This document shows, one piece after another, positions 1 through 8,360 of a stretch of DNA of 64,000 bases; position 1 is the stretch's first letter, and each line of letters starts with the position of its first letter. The notes under the pieces were generated by a model. The model was not told the origin of the DNA, did not search any database, and saw only the letters and a list, made by a program, of their open reading frames with translations. This stretch comes from Paraburkholderia polaris (lineage in GTDB: Bacteria > Pseudomonadota > Gammaproteobacteria > Burkholderiales > Burkholderiaceae): contig NZ_JABBGJ010000021.1 in NCBI RefSeq assembly GCF_012927345.1, positions 1 to 64,000 on the forward strand, given 5' to 3'. The translations under genes were made by a program, and so were the position numbers.

Positions 1-83
1 TTGCCCCCGTGCTGCCGTTCGACTTGCATGTGTAAGGCATGCCGCCAGCGTTCAATCTGAGCCAGGATCAAACTCTTCAGTTC
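1..83 (-). rRNA. rrs: 16S ribosomal RNA, 5' end (partial)
   Basis: The reverse strand reads from about position 83 leftwards as the universal start of bacterial 16S rRNA (GAAGAGTTTGATCCTGGCTC), followed by the beta-proteobacterial helix-6 region, and runs off the left edge of the window. The mature 5' end was placed at about 83 by aligning with the E. coli start. Only about 83 nt of the gene is present. Confidence 0.97.
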
Positions 84-280
84 AAACCTGTTACTGTTTT
101 TCGGTTCTGTTACGAACCGGTCGCTCACTCAACGTACTGACGAATGATCATCCTGCCAGCGTGTTTCCACCCCAGCAGGAAAACCTTCCTTTAATACTAG
201 TGTGAGACTTGATACTTTCGCTTCCAGCAGACCCCGAAGAGTCCACTGCGCGTCGCGCATCAAGCGCCCACACTTATCGG

Positions 281-300
281 CTGTTAATTTTTAAAGATCA
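281..300 (-). promoter_or_regulatory. rrn leader boxA-like antitermination element
   Basis: On the minus strand this reads TGATCTTTAAAAATTAACAG, an A/T-rich element resembling the boxA/NusB-binding sequence of rRNA leaders. It is followed by a GTGTGGGC block resembling boxC. It lies between the rrn promoter and the 16S 5' end, where boxB-boxA-boxC antitermination signals occur. The match to boxA is approximate. Confidence 0.6.
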
Positions 301-350
301 CTCGCTCAGAAGCTCTGCTTTCTTCGCGTCCGTCATCTAACGGGAGGCGA

Positions 351-379
351 ATTATGCAGAGCGATTCCCGCCCGGTCAA
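351..379 (-). promoter_or_regulatory. rrn operon sigma-70 promoter
   Basis: On the minus strand a -35 TTGACC (positions 374-379) and a -10 CATAAT (351-356) are separated by exactly 17 bp. Upstream of the -35 is an A/T tract (about 385-402), as in an UP element. Downstream of the -10 is a GC-rich discriminator, the hallmark of stringently controlled stable-RNA promoters. It would drive transcription towards the 16S gene through a leader of about 260 nt. Confidence 0.8.
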
Positions 380-604
380 GCCAATTTGAAAAATATTTTT
401 TCAGCCTCTCGATAGGGCGCCGAGAAGACGGTGAGCGACGCAGGACGCGCGTCAATCCTTTGCGACCATTACCTTGTTCTCGTGCTTGATACCGCTGAGT
501 TCAAAGTACGCTATTCCGTCCTGCGTCATCCCGCGAGAACGATAGAAGCCGCCGAAGTTATCGCCGGCCGCGACAACGTTTGCGAACCCTCTTTTAGCTC
601 CGCG

Positions 605-1054
605 TCACACTTGTACGCGCTGGATGGCTCCTGCGACCGCCCGCACGGCGAGCAGATATCCATCAACACCAAGGCCGCATATCACGCCGCGTGCCGCCAA
701 TGATATTAGTGAATGTCGATACTGTTCACCCCGCTGATGGATGTTGGTGATGTGCACCTCGATCACCGGTTGGCGAATCAGCTTGACTGCATCCAGCACG
801 GGTATCGACGCAAACGAAAACCCCGCTGGATTGATGACGACGGCCGCATCCTTCTCGAAGGCTTCCTGCAACCAGTCGACCATCACGCCTTCGTGGTTCG
901 TTTGGCGGAAATCGCATTCGAGGTCGAGCTCGGCCGCGAGGGCTTCAGTACGCTCTTTCACCTGAGCAAGGGTCGTCGTACCGTACAGGTGCGGTTCGCG
1001 TTTGCCGAGCATGTTGAGGTTCGAACCGTTCAGGACATAAACAAGTGGTTTCAT
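605..1054 (-). CDS. aroQ: Type II 3-dehydroquinate dehydratase paralogue (AroQ-like)
   Basis: 149 aa, the usual length for the type II fold that interconverts 3-dehydroquinate and 3-dehydroshikimate. Conserved residues are visible at the positions used for the M. tuberculosis enzyme: Asn12, Arg19, Tyr24 in the flexible lid (REPHLYG), Asn75, Glu99, His101 and Arg108. Odd point: the normal NPGAYTH loop reads NPAGFSF, so the substrate-binding His81 is replaced by Phe. The start was chosen at MKPLVYVLNG, where the family begins; an upstream in-frame Met would overlap the transporter gene. It lies 16 bp downstream of an MHS-type transporter, so it probably belongs to an uptake/catabolic cassette for a quinate- or shikimate-like compound and not to aromatic biosynthesis. 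That role is inferred. Confidence 0.85.
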   Translation of the reverse strand: MKPLVYVLNGSNLNMLGKREPHLYGTTTLAQVKERTEALAAELDLECDFRQTNHEGVMVDWLQEAFEKDAAVVINPAGFSFASIPVLDAVKLIRQPVIEVHITNIHQRGEQYRHSLISLAARGVICGLGVDGYLLAVRAVAGAIQRVQV

Positions 1055-1070
1055 CTGTATTGCCTGCGTT

Positions 1071-2438
1071 TCAGTGAGAATGGGATTGAGTGGGCGCGTG
1101 CCCTGACGAGCCAATGACTTCTTCGGCTGAGTCGACCCGGTTCATGTCGATACCCAGCGTTTCGGGGGCGGTGAGGATCGCGATGAGAGAAATGACGTTG
1201 AACACGACGCACACTGTGACGACGCCCCACGGCGAGCCATTGCAAAGGGCGAAGAGCCACACGGCAAGGACCGGCATCGGACCGCCCGCGACCAGATTGG
1301 CGCCGGTATAGGCAAGCGCCGAACCCGAGTAGCGCACGTTAGTGGGGAATGCTTCGGCGAATGCAACCGGCTGGATGCCGCTCTGAAATTGGGTGAAGCC
1401 GAGGAAGAAGCCCATTGCTGCCAGCATCGGCACGAAACTCTTCGTATCAAGAATCTGAAAGTACACGAACAGCATGAGCAAGGTCGCGATCGAGCCGATC
1501 GCGAGCGCTTTCTTGCGACCGATACGGTCACTCAGCATGCCGCCGGCTAGCGCGCCGACGATGGCGCACACGTTCGCGCCCATCAACAGCAGGAAGCCTG
1601 TCTGCTTCGGCACGCCCAGCGTTTTCGTGACATAGCTCAACGAGAACACAACGATCAAATAGAAGATCGCCGCAGGGCCGCAGAAGAACAACATCCATCG
1701 CAGCACTGTTCGCCAGTGAAGGCGCAGTGCATCGCGCAGCGGACTGCCCACCTGGGCTACTTCGGTTTTACGGAGTGCGACGAATGCGGGCGTCTCACTG
1801 ACTCGCAGCCGGATGTAGATACCGACGATCACGAGAATGAAGCTCAGGACGAACGGAATGCGCCAGCCATACGCGTCGAACGCCTGCGCCGACATCGCCG
1901 ATGAAAGTGCTAGCAATACGCCATTGGCCATGATCTGGCTGAGCGGCGAACACAATCCGAGGAGGCCGGAGTATTTGCCGCGACGATCGGGACTCGCGTG
2001 TTCGATCGCCATCAACTGCGCCCCCGTCGATTCACCGCCCAGCGCGAAACCCTGCAGGATGCGCAGCATGACTAACAATAGCGGCGCCCATACACCGATG
2101 CTCGCATAGGTCGGCAGAACGCCCATCAGCATCGAGCAGATGCCCATCACGGTAACGGTACCGAGCATCAGATTGCGCCGTCCCAGCTTGTCGCCAAGGT
2201 AGCCGCAAGTGATGGCGCCAAGCGGTCGCGCCGCGAGGCCGACACCGAACGTGGCAAGCGATGCCAGCAACGCGGAGGTCGAATCCATCGACGGGAAAAA
2301 CAGCTTGGGCAGCACGGTGGCGGCCAGTGCGCCGTATAAGGTGAAATCAAACCATTCGAGTGCGGTCCCAACGGCTGCCGCGGTCACTGCGCGCGTGCGC
2401 ATCGCCTGCTGCGCGGGTAGGTGCGATTGCTGATCCAT
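1071..2438 (-). CDS. MFS transporter, metabolite:H+ symporter (MHS) family
   Basis: 455 aa polytopic inner-membrane protein with about 12 predicted membrane segments. The MFS motif A (GYLGDKLGRR) lies at residues 79-88, and an N-terminal ALEWFDFTLYG block is typical of the MHS (shikimate/alpha-ketoglutarate/proline permease) group. A clear AGGAG ribosome binding site precedes the ATG. It forms a probable two-gene operon with the aroQ-like gene and is divergent from an IclR regulator, which suggests import of a shikimate/quinate-type or aromatic acid. The exact substrate cannot be read from sequence. Confidence 0.88.
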   Translation of the reverse strand: MDQQSHLPAQQAMRTRAVTAAAVGTALEWFDFTLYGALAATVLPKLFFPSMDSTSALLASLATFGVGLAARPLGAITCGYLGDKLGRRNLMLGTVTVMGICSMLMGVLPTYASIGVWAPLLLVMLRILQGFALGGESTGAQLMAIEHASPDRRGKYSGLLGLCSPLSQIMANGVLLALSSAMSAQAFDAYGWRIPFVLSFILVIVGIYIRLRVSETPAFVALRKTEVAQVGSPLRDALRLHWRTVLRWMLFFCGPAAIFYLIVVFSLSYVTKTLGVPKQTGFLLLMGANVCAIVGALAGGMLSDRIGRKKALAIGSIATLLMLFVYFQILDTKSFVPMLAAMGFFLGFTQFQSGIQPVAFAEAFPTNVRYSGSALAYTGANLVAGGPMPVLAVWLFALCNGSPWGVVTVCVVFNVISLIAILTAPETLGIDMNRVDSAEEVIGSSGHAPTQSHSH

Positions 2439-2600
2439 GTTGTCTCCTGTTCCAAACCTGTGTCGGCGTCACGTCCCGGCGAACCTTGTTATGTCGACCG
2501 CGCGTGGCCCGTCTTTTGTTATGCGTCTCATGCGGTGCGTGCGATGAAGCATTTGACGAGACGGCATGCTGCACAGATTAACAGCGCTAATGGGACGCTG

Positions 2601-2618
2601 TTCCAGGCTGGAATTCCA
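2601..2618. promoter_or_regulatory. Candidate IclR-type operator between divergent genes
   Basis: Two overlapping perfect palindromes, TTCCAG-G-CTGGAA (2601-2613) and TGGAATTCCA (2609-2618), lie 50 bp upstream of the IclR-family gene and about 160 bp upstream of the divergent transporter. IclR-family proteins bind short palindromes in such divergent intergenic regions, so this is the best candidate operator. Binding is inferred. Confidence 0.5.
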
Positions 2619-2667
2619 TCCCGCATTATGCAATCATGCGTGCTCTACTGAGTTGACGGGAGGTTCC

Positions 2668-3450
2668 ATGCCAGGCGTAACGGAAAGAACACTGGCGGTG
2701 CTCGAATTTCTGGCGACGCAGATGGAAGGAACGCCGCTCGCGTTAATCTCGGATCAGCTTGAGATCCCGCGTAGCGCCTGCCATCGCCTGCTCGCCGATC
2801 TCAAGCAATGCGGCTATGTGCGTCAGTTACGCGAGCAGGGCGACTACGTCCTAACCACGAAGCTGGTCGGGCTGGGTCTCAGCTATCTCGCGACGTCCGG
2901 CATCATCGACATTGCGCAAACCATGCTCGACCGTCTGGCGGAAACATCCGGCGAACTCGTACGGCTCGCGATCGTCGACGGAGACCGGCTGACGTGGGTT
3001 GCCAAGTCGCAGGGCGCGCTGAAGGGTCTGCGGTACGACCCGGACATGGGCATGGATACCATTCTGTCGTGCAGTGCAACCGGCCACGCATGGATGATGA
3101 CCATGACCGATGAGCGGGCGCTCGAATTGGTGACACGCCAGGGGTTCGGGCAGCCGAAGCAGTACGGACCCAACGCACCGACCACCGTGAAGGCGCTGCT
3201 GGGGTTCGTCGATGCCGCCCGCGCCCGTGGCTACGCGACGATTTATGAGGTGTTCGCGCCGGGGATGACGGCGATGGCCGCTCCGGTCCAACGACGGGGT
3301 TACCCAGCGATAGGGGTTATCAGCATTGCAGGGCCAGCCGTCAGACTGACGGAGAAGCGCATGGCGGCACTCGGCCCTGCGCTAGTGGCGGCTGCAAACG
3401 AACTCGCTGCCGCCAGCCTGGCATCTCCGCTTTTTGGTCGATTGCGTTAG
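2668..3450 (+). CDS. IclR family transcriptional regulator
   Basis: 260 aa. An N-terminal winged helix (about residues 1-65) carries the IclR pattern in which a short helix-turn-helix is followed by CHRLLADL. A C-terminal IclR effector domain (about 75-250) contains CSATGHAWM and the SIAGP motif near residue 215. The start was set at the ATG preceded by a strong GGGAGG site, not an upstream in-frame ATG. It is divergent from the MHS transporter/aroQ operon and most likely controls it in response to the transported acid. Confidence 0.9.
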   Translation: MPGVTERTLAVLEFLATQMEGTPLALISDQLEIPRSACHRLLADLKQCGYVRQLREQGDYVLTTKLVGLGLSYLATSGIIDIAQTMLDRLAETSGELVRLAIVDGDRLTWVAKSQGALKGLRYDPDMGMDTILSCSATGHAWMMTMTDERALELVTRQGFGQPKQYGPNAPTTVKALLGFVDAARARGYATIYEVFAPGMTAMAAPVQRRGYPAIGVISIAGPAVRLTEKRMAALGPALVAAANELAAASLASPLFGRLR

Positions 3451-3509
3451 CGTCCGGCGCGCGGTCGAAGGAGCACTCGAGCTCAAGCAGACCGACCGAG
3501 GTTTGATGC

Positions 3510-3692
3510 CGCACCGCCTGCCCGCTCGGGCTCGCGCCCAGTGCAACGGCCAGTGGCGAAGTGCAGCGGACGTTCCCGGACTAAGAAGCGATCCCTATCC
3601 CGATCCATCTGGTGAGCCCACTGGAGCGCCGGCATTCGGCCAAGGTCAAGGCGTTCACCGAACATGTCGGAAAGGCGATGGCTCGTAGCTGA
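3510..3692 (+). pseudogene. Remnant of a LysR-type regulator C-terminus
   Basis: In one frame this reads a typical LysR effector-domain tail: QRTFPD, then an in-frame TAA at 3582 where a Trp codon is usual, then IHLVSPLERRHSAKVKAF and a stop at 3690. No N-terminal helix-turn-helix is present upstream. The 370 bp between the IclR gene and ppnP otherwise hold no gene I can support. Confidence 0.55.
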
Positions 3693-3819
3693 AAGCGCCA
3701 ACGACCGCCTGTATGATGGCGGGCTGGCGCCCGGCCGAAAGCCCGCGCAGGCGGTCACCGCCCGCTGCTGCTCCGCGGCGCCAACGTATCCATTCACAAT
3801 GACCCAGAGGAAGACCGCC

Positions 3820-4140
3820 ATGACGGCCGCAACGCAATTCGATCAGGTTTCCATTATCAAACGAGCCAACGTCTACTTTGACGGCAAATGTGTCTCGCAC
3901 ACCGTTCTCTTCGCCGACGGCACGCGCAAGACGCTCGGCGTGATCCTGCCCGGCGCGCTCAACTTCGGCACCGACGCGCCGGAACTCATGGAAGTGCAGG
4001 CCGGGCAATGCCGCATCCGTCTCGAAGGCAGTGACGAGTGGAAGACGTATGGCGCGGGCGAGTCGTTCTCGGTGCCGGGCAAGAGTCGCTTCGATATCGA
4101 CGTGATCGAAACGCTCGACTACATCTGCAGCTATCTGTAA
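3820..4140 (+). CDS. ppnP: Pyrimidine/purine nucleoside phosphorylase PpnP (YaiE family)
   Basis: 106 aa, single small cupin barrel of the DUF1255/PpnP family, which phosphorolyses diverse nucleosides to base and (deoxy)ribose-1-phosphate. Family features seen: NVYFDGKCVSHTV near the N-terminus, GVILPG, ELMEVQAG and the terminal DYICSYL. The internal ATG at 3820 was preferred because GAGGAAGA lies at the right distance upstream and the protein then has the normal family length; an in-frame ATG at 3799 is possible. The next gene starts about 26 bp downstream, probably co-transcribed. Confidence 0.92.
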   Translation: MTAATQFDQVSIIKRANVYFDGKCVSHTVLFADGTRKTLGVILPGALNFGTDAPELMEVQAGQCRIRLEGSDEWKTYGAGESFSVPGKSRFDIDVIETLDYICSYL

Positions 4141-4166
4141 GGACGGACGGGCGCCTCGTGCCAGAC

Positions 4167-4871
4167 ATGCTGACCTCCTATTTCTGGAGCGGCGACGCCA
4201 TCCGCAGCCGACGCGTGAGCGACATCGTGCTATCAGGCACGGTCGACGTGCCTGTGCCCCCGGCACGTCTGCTTGCAGATTGGGAAAGGGAGATATCGTC
4301 GCGCATGGTCCTGGAGCCCGGGGACGTCGAGGCAATGCCATTGGCGCGAGCGCGGGCGCGTTGGCCGGACTACACGCGCTGCGTGCAGGCAATATCCGAT
4401 TGGACGGGCGCACTTGGACTGCCCGCAGTGCTTGCCTCCAGTGACGTCGCCCTCATGGCCTGCCGCGGCGCGAGGTACCACCATGACGCTGAGCAATATG
4501 GCAGTGCGGCCTTCTGCAATCTCTTCCTGAGCGAGGACAAGGGTCTGGACTTGCATTTTCCCTCTACGGGCCATCGCATTCCTCTGACCCGGGGAACGGC
4601 CGTGATATTCGATACTGGCCAGCCTCACGGCGTCATTCGGCGCAGCAGCAGCGGTTTTGATGTGGCTGACTTCGCGCACGACCAGGATTGCATTCAGATA
4701 TTCCTGACCTGGGAGCTTCCCATCGAAGATGCCCATGTTGGACACGCACTTAAGGTTGCCTTCGACACCGACCCTTCGACCTCGCTGCAACTGGATGCAG
4801 AGCAAGTCCGGCTGAACGGCGAACCTGTCATTGTGTGCCCGGATTCTGGTCGCTGGAGCCGCGCTGACTAA
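4167..4871 (+). CDS. 2-oxoglutarate/Fe(II)-dependent oxygenase-like protein
   Basis: 234 aa. The central part looks like a jelly-roll 2OG-Fe(II) oxygenase: an H-x-D iron pair at His105/Asp107 (RYHHDAEQYG), a distal His154 in DTGQPHGVIRR, and Arg158 as a possible 2-oxoglutarate ligand. The intervening spacing fits the family. I cannot assign a substrate. The start is uncertain: GTG at 4158 or ATG at 4167; translation could be coupled to ppnP, which ends 26 bp upstream. The pairing with a nucleoside phosphorylase hints at a nucleoside or base substrate, but this is inference only. Confidence 0.7.
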   Translation: MLTSYFWSGDAIRSRRVSDIVLSGTVDVPVPPARLLADWEREISSRMVLEPGDVEAMPLARARARWPDYTRCVQAISDWTGALGLPAVLASSDVALMACRGARYHHDAEQYGSAAFCNLFLSEDKGLDLHFPSTGHRIPLTRGTAVIFDTGQPHGVIRRSSSGFDVADFAHDQDCIQIFLTWELPIEDAHVGHALKVAFDTDPSTSLQLDAEQVRLNGEPVIVCPDSGRWSRAD

Positions 4872-5119
4872 ACGTCAGGGTCGCACCGCGGTGTTGCCCT
4901 GACAGGGGACGGGCTCACGAAGTAGCGATTGCGGACAAGCACCTCGTCATTCGCCGGCATCGGCGCTCGGGCCACGCCAGATGTCGCGTGCTATGCTTGA
5001 ATCGGCAACGGACCTCCACGAAACAGACCTGTATCCGTGTCGACGACAAGGAAAGTGCCGTTCAGAACACTGCACCGGTCGGCACAGGACTGAGCCAGGC
5101 ACGACCTCGATCGCTGACC

Positions 5120-5854
5120 ATGGACTACCGTCATCTGCAACAGCGCAAGAGCCAGCATGGCCGCATCGTGCGGGAACTCGGCATGGACATCGTGAGCGGC
5201 AAGGTACAGCCGGGTCAGCGGTTGCCCGCTGAGGCCGTTCTGTGCGAGCGTTACGGCGTTAGCCGCCCCGTACTGCGCGAGGCCACCCGCGTGCTCGTGG
5301 CAAAGGGGCTGGTTGTATCGAAACCGCGTGTCGGCAGTGTCGTGAAGCCTCGCGCGGAGTGGCATATGCTTGACCCCGACGTCCTGTACTGGACAATCAA
5401 CAGCGTTCCGGAAAGCGAGTTCTTCAGTTCGCTTCTGACCGTCCGCCGCATTATAGAACCCGCGGCGGCTGCGCTCGCTGCCACCGCAGCGACAAGCGAC
5501 GATCTTGCCCGCATTGAATCGGCTTACGACCAGATGGAGCGCGCGGAAACCCCAAGTGCGCTACTGGATCCCGATCTCGAGTTTCACCGCGCAATCATGG
5601 CGGCCACACACAACGACCTGCTGGCCTATATGGGCAACATGCTGTCGCTCGCCCTGTCGGAATCGATCAAGCTGACGAGTCGTCATCCCGACACACATGC
5701 GCTTTCGTTGCCGCGTCACAAGGCAATTCTCACTGCGATCCAGAGCCGTGACTCGCTCGGCGCGCGGCATGCAAGTCTGGTCCAACTCGACAATGCGCGC
5801 GCGGACGCCGAGAGCGTTCTGGAAGCCGTGAGCCAATTTCAGACACAACCCTGA
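5120..5854 (+). CDS. GntR family regulator, FadR subfamily
   Basis: 244 aa. An N-terminal GntR winged helix (about 8-75) contains LPAEAVLCERYGVSRPVLREA, and the KPRVGSVV wing is typical of DgoR/LldR-like proteins. A C-terminal FCD all-helical effector domain has Asp152, His156, His200 and His217 as likely metal ligands. The start was set at MDYRHLQQ because the region upstream does not look like protein of this family; an in-frame ATG at 4988 exists. It is adjacent to and co-directional with an ABC sugar importer, and two GT-N3-AC palindromes lie between them. It is probably a ligand-responsive repressor of the transporter and of itself. Confidence 0.9.
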   Translation: MDYRHLQQRKSQHGRIVRELGMDIVSGKVQPGQRLPAEAVLCERYGVSRPVLREATRVLVAKGLVVSKPRVGSVVKPRAEWHMLDPDVLYWTINSVPESEFFSSLLTVRRIIEPAAAALAATAATSDDLARIESAYDQMERAETPSALLDPDLEFHRAIMAATHNDLLAYMGNMLSLALSESIKLTSRHPDTHALSLPRHKAILTAIQSRDSLGARHASLVQLDNARADAESVLEAVSQFQTQP

Positions 5855-5928
5855 TCCGAACGGGGCGGCAAAACTGCTCCGCTCAATGTGAGTGGCGCGG
5901 CACTCCGCGTCCTGTCAAACGCCAACTA

Positions 5929-5943
5929 AATAGTAATACTATT
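5929..5943. promoter_or_regulatory. FadR-type GntR operator 1
   Basis: AATAGT-AAT-ACTATT, a perfect 6-bp inverted repeat around three bases. Its core TAGT-N3-ACTA fits the N-GT-N(x)-AC-N consensus of FadR-subfamily GntR regulators. It lies 75 bp past the stop codon of the neighbouring GntR gene and upstream of the ABC operon it probably controls. Confidence 0.6.
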
Positions 5944-6075
5944 AAAGTGACAGATCGTTCAGATCATTTCGACAACGTATGATCCGCTGCCAACGAATCA
6001 GGCCTGTCCTGTCATCGTGTTGCGCTGCACTGTTGGATACGAGGGCGGAACGCTGCGCTGCACCGCAAAATTAAT

Positions 6076-6086
6076 TAGTCCGACTA
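6076..6086. promoter_or_regulatory. FadR-type GntR operator 2
   Basis: TAGTCCGACTA, again TAGT-N3-ACTA with perfect arms, 146 bp downstream of operator 1 and about 200 bp before the substrate-binding protein gene. The recurrence of the same TAGT/ACTA half-sites with the same spacing supports both as targets of the adjacent regulator. The remaining 428 bp between the genes show no other feature I can support. Confidence 0.6.
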
Positions 6087-6282
6087 GTTAAGGGTATACA
6101 TCGATTAATAGGTAAAAGGGCGTGATATAGGATTTTCTGAGGGTTAGTCATGCGTACGCGCGTGCACGCGGGTTTCATGAAAGGAGTGATGCCCGGTTCC
6201 GGTGCTTTTCTTGCTGGGGCTTTTCCTGCCTGCGCCGTCATGCACAGTGAAGTGTTTAACAACTGAGAGACGGGAGATCGAG

Positions 6283-7362
6283 ATGGCGCAAGCGAAGGAA
6301 GACAAGGACGAAGTGCAGGGTATGCGTCGGGGATTGCTGCAGGGCGCTGGCCTGTCTGCCGCACTCGCCCTATTGGGCGGAATGATCACGCCGGCCCAGG
6401 CGGCAGAAGCCGGTTCGTTCCCGGCGCACAAGCGATGGAAGATCGTATTCGTCAACCATGTCACAACAAATCCGTTCTTCGTCCCGACGCAATACGGCAT
6501 TCAGGACGCAACCGGTTTGCTGGGAATGGACTATCAGTGGACCGGCTCGGCGAATGCCGACATCGGCGAAATGGTGAACGCGGTCAACGCGGCGATAGCC
6601 GGGAAAGCCGACGCAATCGCAGTTCCGATCGTTGACCCCAAGGCGTTCGACAAGCCGATCCAGGCCGCGCTCGACGCCGGCATTCCCGTGTTCGCCTATA
6701 ACGCTGATGCTCCCTCGGGCTCGACGAATCCGCGCCTCGCCTATATCGGCCAGGATCTTTATCTGTCCGGCTACCAGATGGGCGAGCGAATCGTGAGCCT
6801 GATCGATAGCGGCCTCGTCGCACTCTTTATCGCAACGCCAGGCCAGCTCAACATTCAGCCCCGGCTTGACGGCGCAGCGGCTGCAATCAAGAAATCGGGT
6901 AAGAAGATCGACGTGCAGACCATCGCAACTGGCGCGACCGTCAACGAAGAACTGTCCAAGATCAAGTCTTTCTTTCTCGGCCACCAGGATCTCAAAGGCA
7001 TGTTTGCGGTGGACGCGGGCAGCACTCAGGGCGTCGCCGAGGTGATGAAAGAATCCAACCTGCCGTCTAAAGGCGTCCACGGCGGTGGCTTTGATCTGTT
7101 GCCACGCACGGTCGATCTGATTCACGAGGGCTTCCTCGACTTCACGATCGACCAGCAGCCGTACGTGCAGGGTTTTTATACGGTACTGGAGGCGTACATC
7201 TTTCTCGCCTCCGGTGGGCTCGTTGGGCCGGCCAACGTCAACACGGGCCTGAAGTTCGTCACCAAGGGCACCGTCGATCCGTACCTGAGCACGTCGACAC
7301 GCTATGAAGGCAAGAGCACGAAAGCCCAGATCGTGCCACGCACAGGTGCGATCAAAGGGTGA
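6283..7362 (+). CDS. Sugar-type ABC transporter substrate-binding protein
   Basis: 359 aa, periplasmic binding protein of the ribose/fructose type (Peripla_BP_4 fold). It carries a probable Tat signal: twin arginines at residues 15-16 (MRRGLLQGAG), a hydrophobic stretch and an AQA cleavage site near residue 40. NPFF near the N-terminus of the mature protein and the IVDPKAFDKPIQAALDAGIPVFAYNAD block are characteristic of sugar-binding members. The ATG at 6283 has GGGAGA upstream. It is the first gene of a tightly coupled importer; the permease start overlaps its stop (GTGA). The ligand is unknown; pentose, hexose or polyol are all possible. Confidence 0.88.
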   Translation: MAQAKEDKDEVQGMRRGLLQGAGLSAALALLGGMITPAQAAEAGSFPAHKRWKIVFVNHVTTNPFFVPTQYGIQDATGLLGMDYQWTGSANADIGEMVNAVNAAIAGKADAIAVPIVDPKAFDKPIQAALDAGIPVFAYNADAPSGSTNPRLAYIGQDLYLSGYQMGERIVSLIDSGLVALFIATPGQLNIQPRLDGAAAAIKKSGKKIDVQTIATGATVNEELSKIKSFFLGHQDLKGMFAVDAGSTQGVAEVMKESNLPSKGVHGGGFDLLPRTVDLIHEGFLDFTIDQQPYVQGFYTVLEAYIFLASGGLVGPANVNTGLKFVTKGTVDPYLSTSTRYEGKSTKAQIVPRTGAIKG

Positions 7363-8360
7363 CATCTCCCGTGGCGGACGCTCAAAAACCTGCCAGACGT
7401 CCGAGGCGCTGGTCAGGCGCGCTCGGGCGTTCCAGCGAGATTCGCATCTTTGCGGTTGCACTCATCCTCAGCATCTACTTCGAGACGGTCAACCATGACT
7501 TCCTGCTGACCAGCGCGAGTCTTCAGAATCTTTCGCAGTTCATCGCCCCGGTGGCGATCATTGCCTTTGGCGAAATCATGCTGATGATCGGTGGGGAAAT
7601 CGATCTCTCCGCCGGGATGGTCTTTGCGTTTGCGCCTTTCATCATGCATTTTGCCCTCGAGGCTGGCTTGCCGGCATGGCTTGCGATATTCACGGGCGTC
7701 ATTGCAGCGGGCCTCGTCGGGCTGGTTAATGGCGCGGTGACGGTGTACCTGCGCATCCCATCCTTCGTGACGACGCTCGGTACGTTGTTCTTCGTGAACG
7801 GGCTCACGCTGACGATCTCACGGGGTACACCCGTTTCACCACCGGGGGATTCAGCTTTAGCAGCGTTCATGGGGGAATGGGGCTACAGCGAGATCATCTG
7901 GACGCTTGTCATCGCCGCCGTCATGCACGTGTTGCTCCGTCATACACGCTGGGGTTTGCATACGATCGCGTCGGGTGCGAATCCGCTTGGCGCGAGCGAA
8001 GCGGGTATACAGGTCAGGCGTCTGAAGCTCGGCAACTTCATTCTTGCCGCGCTGCTTGCCGGCCTTACCGGGATACTGGAAGGCTTTCGTATCACGTCGA
8101 TTGACCCGCAAGCGGGCGGCAACCAGATCATGTTTCTTGCCGTTGCCGCAGCCGTGATTGGCGGCACACCCCTCGCCGGTGGATCGGGCACGATCATCGG
8201 TGGGCTGATCGGCGCGGCGGTGCTGGGCATTCTCAACGACGGCTTCACGCTGATCGGCATCAACGCCTTCACCTTCAACATGATTCTCGGCGCGGCGATC
8301 CTCGGGGCCATGATTTTCAACATCCACGTGGTTCGTCTCGCGCGCAAAGGGGAGTTGTGA
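7359..8360 (+). CDS. ABC transporter permease, RbsC/FrcC type
   Basis: 333 aa inner-membrane permease of the BPD_transp_2 family with about 8-10 hydrophobic segments. The ISLSAG-like signature (GGEIDLSAGMVFA) and the conserved AAVIGGTPLAGGSGTIIGGLIGA near the C-terminus identify it as a sugar-type permease. It begins with GTG overlapping the TGA of the binding protein and overlaps the ATPase gene at its 3' end, indicating translational coupling across the operon. Confidence 0.9.
   Translation: MTSPVADAQKPARRPRRWSGALGRSSEIRIFAVALILSIYFETVNHDFLLTSASLQNLSQFIAPVAIIAFGEIMLMIGGEIDLSAGMVFAFAPFIMHFALEAGLPAWLAIFTGVIAAGLVGLVNGAVTVYLRIPSFVTTLGTLFFVNGLTLTISRGTPVSPPGDSALAAFMGEWGYSEIIWTLVIAAVMHVLLRHTRWGLHTIASGANPLGASEAGIQVRRLKLGNFILAALLAGLTGILEGFRITSIDPQAGGNQIMFLAVAAAVIGGTPLAGGSGTIIGGLIGAAVLGILNDGFTLIGINAFTFNMILGAAILGAMIFNIHVVRLARKGEL

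Noticed and set aside
431..703. 90-codon plus-strand frame next to the rrn leader
   Set aside because: Its 3' half is antisense to the aroQ-like gene and its composition is not protein-like.
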